Shown: in pieces, positions 63,096 through 64,000 of the stretch
Layout: every line of letters starts with the position of its first letter
Position numbering within the stretch: the stretch's first letter is position 1
From: Synanceia verrucosa
Taxonomy: Eukaryota > Chordata > Actinopteri > Perciformes > Synanceiidae
Assembly (NCBI GenBank): GCA_029721515.1
Contig: CM056568.1
Coordinates: 930,001 to 994,000, forward strand
Direction of reading: 5' to 3'
Length of the DNA: 64,000 bases
The notes under the pieces: generated by a model
Databases searched by the model: none
What the model was told of the DNA's origin: nothing
The model's input: only the letters and a program-made list of their open reading frames with translations
Made by a program: the position numbers and the translations under genes

Positions 63096-63445
63096 TGATC
63101 TGGAGTCACTTTTTTTGTTACATCCTCCACTTGTCTCCCCAAACATTCAAAGGAGTCTGTAACACTTTTCAAAGTGTCAGTGTTTCCTTTAACAGTTATT
63201 TCTAGAGATCGTAGTTGTCTGAGGGATTCTTCTTACATCTTCTCAACTCTTTCCATGGTTGACAGCAAGCAAGAATTAAAGGCAAGCTGTTCGTCCTCCT
63301 CGTTAAGCAGTGTCTTTGATGTCTTAGATGGTGGCTTTAGATTTGAGGTTTCAGGAGAGGACTCTGAAGGTGGCCCCTCTGAATTCAATAATTCATCCAT
63401 CATTTCCAGCTGGTTCTCCAGTGAAGTGCGTGCATACGAGTGCAT
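63096..63445 (-). pseudogene. L1-type ORF1, N-terminal part, unit 2
   Basis: From ATG 63445 the minus strand reads MHSYARTSLENQLEMMDELL, then PSESSPETSNLKPPSKTSKT and LNEEDEQLAFNSCLLSTMER, an acidic segment that leads to the coiled-coil part of L1-type ORF1. A break lies near 63233 and the LINE-2 starts at 63095. Unit 1 lacks most of this (deleted near 48531). Confidence 0.65.
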
Positions 63446-63860
63446 GTTGGCATGAAGTCAATTCTTATTCATGTTTAAACCAGCGTTTTATAATCCAACC
63501 AGCAGACGCAGCTATTCAATCACTTGCAGCTGGCTTCAATTCATCAGGTGGAGGTGGATTCTCGCCTCTCTTTCCTCTTTTTCCCCTTTCTCTCCTCTTC
63601 TTCTCTCCCTCCCCCTCTTTAACTAGTTCAGGTAGGCATGTAAGACCTTTAAGTGTTCAAACAATTAAGTTAAGTAACTCTGATGCACTCTCACAGAGAC
63701 ACCATTCCCTCGCATTGAGCCCCGCCAACTGTCGTTGTTCACTACTACTTCTGGTCACGTGATGATGTAACGTCGTCGTTAGCAACTGTATGTGGTGTAG
63801 TGCGGTGCTGAACCTGTAGGAGGCAGCAGTGTAATATACCGGATGCAGGCTGCCCTTAAA
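63446..63860 (-). other. L1 5' leader and adjoining duplicated sequence
   Basis: Pyrimidine-rich on the plus strand (63575-63625), then GGTCACGTGATGATGTAACG (an E-box CACGTG) and GTAGGAGGCAGCAGTGTAAT leading into a GAA array. The equivalent is 48532-48900 in unit 1. Confidence 0.5.
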
Positions 63861-63864
63861 CTCC

Positions 63865-63930
63865 GAAGAAGAAGAAGAAGAAGAAGCAGCCGCCGCCGAA
63901 GCCGCCGCCGCCGAAGCCGCAGCAGAATGG
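63865..63930 (+). repeat. GAA then GCC/GCA trinucleotide repeats, unit 2
   Basis: A short GAA run followed by CGCCGCCGAAGC-type repeats. It takes the place of the ~140-bp GAA array of unit 1. Confidence 0.9.
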
Positions 63931-64000
63931 GGGAGAAGCGGCAGCTCCACTGTCTCCGGATTCCTCCTCTGCTGTAAACAGCTGTAAACATGGACTGATA

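Larger units (their letters stand above)
52342..64000 (+). repeat. Segmental duplication, unit 2
   Basis: Direct copy of unit 1, starting at TCCTGGCTGTGAAG (equivalent to 38505) and running past the window edge, where it matches 49180. The offset drifts from 13.8 kb to 10.7 kb and back to 14.8 kb because of indels private to each unit. Confidence 0.93.

Noticed and set aside
1..64000. CRISPR array, operons, phage or bacterial defence genes
   Set aside because: Repeats here are microsatellites, minisatellites and transposons. Introns, SINEs and a vertebrate AHI1 show eukaryotic DNA.

Overview
The window looks like accessory DNA from a teleost fish nuclear genome. The families present are LINE-2, an L1/Tx1-type LINE, a Rex1/CR1-like LINE, an RTE-type tail, a Penelope-like element, Tc1/mariner, several hAT lineages, piggyBac, Harbinger, two tRNA-like SINE families, and dense TA, CA, GATA and GAA microsatellites. 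This mixture, together with a fish-like AHI1 (jouberin) sequence, is typical of ray-finned fish. There is no bacterial or phage-like gene organisation.

Regions: 1-1.56 kb holds ORF1 of a Tx1-type LINE (minus strand) abutting a GATA microsatellite. 1.7-9.1 kb holds decayed DNA transposons (a Tc1 remnant split by a SINE with a perfect 15-bp target duplication, hAT-type MITEs, a palindromic element) and no host gene. 9.4-15.3 kb is a spliced but decayed BED-type hAT transposon with a 5'-truncated LINE-2 inserted near its 3' end. 16-18.5 kb has a Penelope-like remnant, a piggyBac MITE with TTAA borders, a 76-bp palindrome and a Tc1 remnant. A tRNA-Glu(UUC) gene lies at 18.55 kb with a SINE 11 bases downstream. 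19-20 kb is a Tc1 copy. 21.4-24.6 kb is a clean nest: an RTE-type tail split by a piggyBac element that is itself split by a SINE and by a hAT MITE with an 8-bp target duplication. 26-29.5 kb holds LINE, Harbinger and Tc1 fragments. 29.5-32.4 kb is a TTF/ZMYM-type hAT transposase that interrupts a Tc1. 33-36 kb holds a LINE 3' end, MITEs and microsatellites.

The centrepiece is 36305-39742, a single uninterrupted reading frame for a 1145-residue jouberin (AHI1): lysine-rich N-terminus, central conserved domain, seven WD40-like repeats and an SH3 domain. AHI1 is a many-exon gene in vertebrates, so this is an intact retrogene or a gene that lost all its introns.

From 38.5 kb to the right edge the window is dominated by a direct segmental duplication (unit 1 about 38505-49180, unit 2 about 52342-64000 and beyond). 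It carries a piece of AHI1 and an L1-type LINE. The units differ by insertions and deletions that can be dated relative to the duplication: a SINE and a 1.85-kb unknown element only in unit 1, a nearly intact LINE-2 only in unit 2, and loss of the L1 endonuclease region in unit 1. Just right of unit 1, consensus splice sites suggest two exons of an unidentified gene (about 49.1-50.0 kb), whose first-exon region is also present at the end of unit 2.

Possible functional host elements are therefore few: the AHI1-like frame, the tRNA-Glu and perhaps the 49-50 kb exons. Everything else recognised is transposon-derived. All calls come from reading the sequence by eye. No alignment or database search was run.
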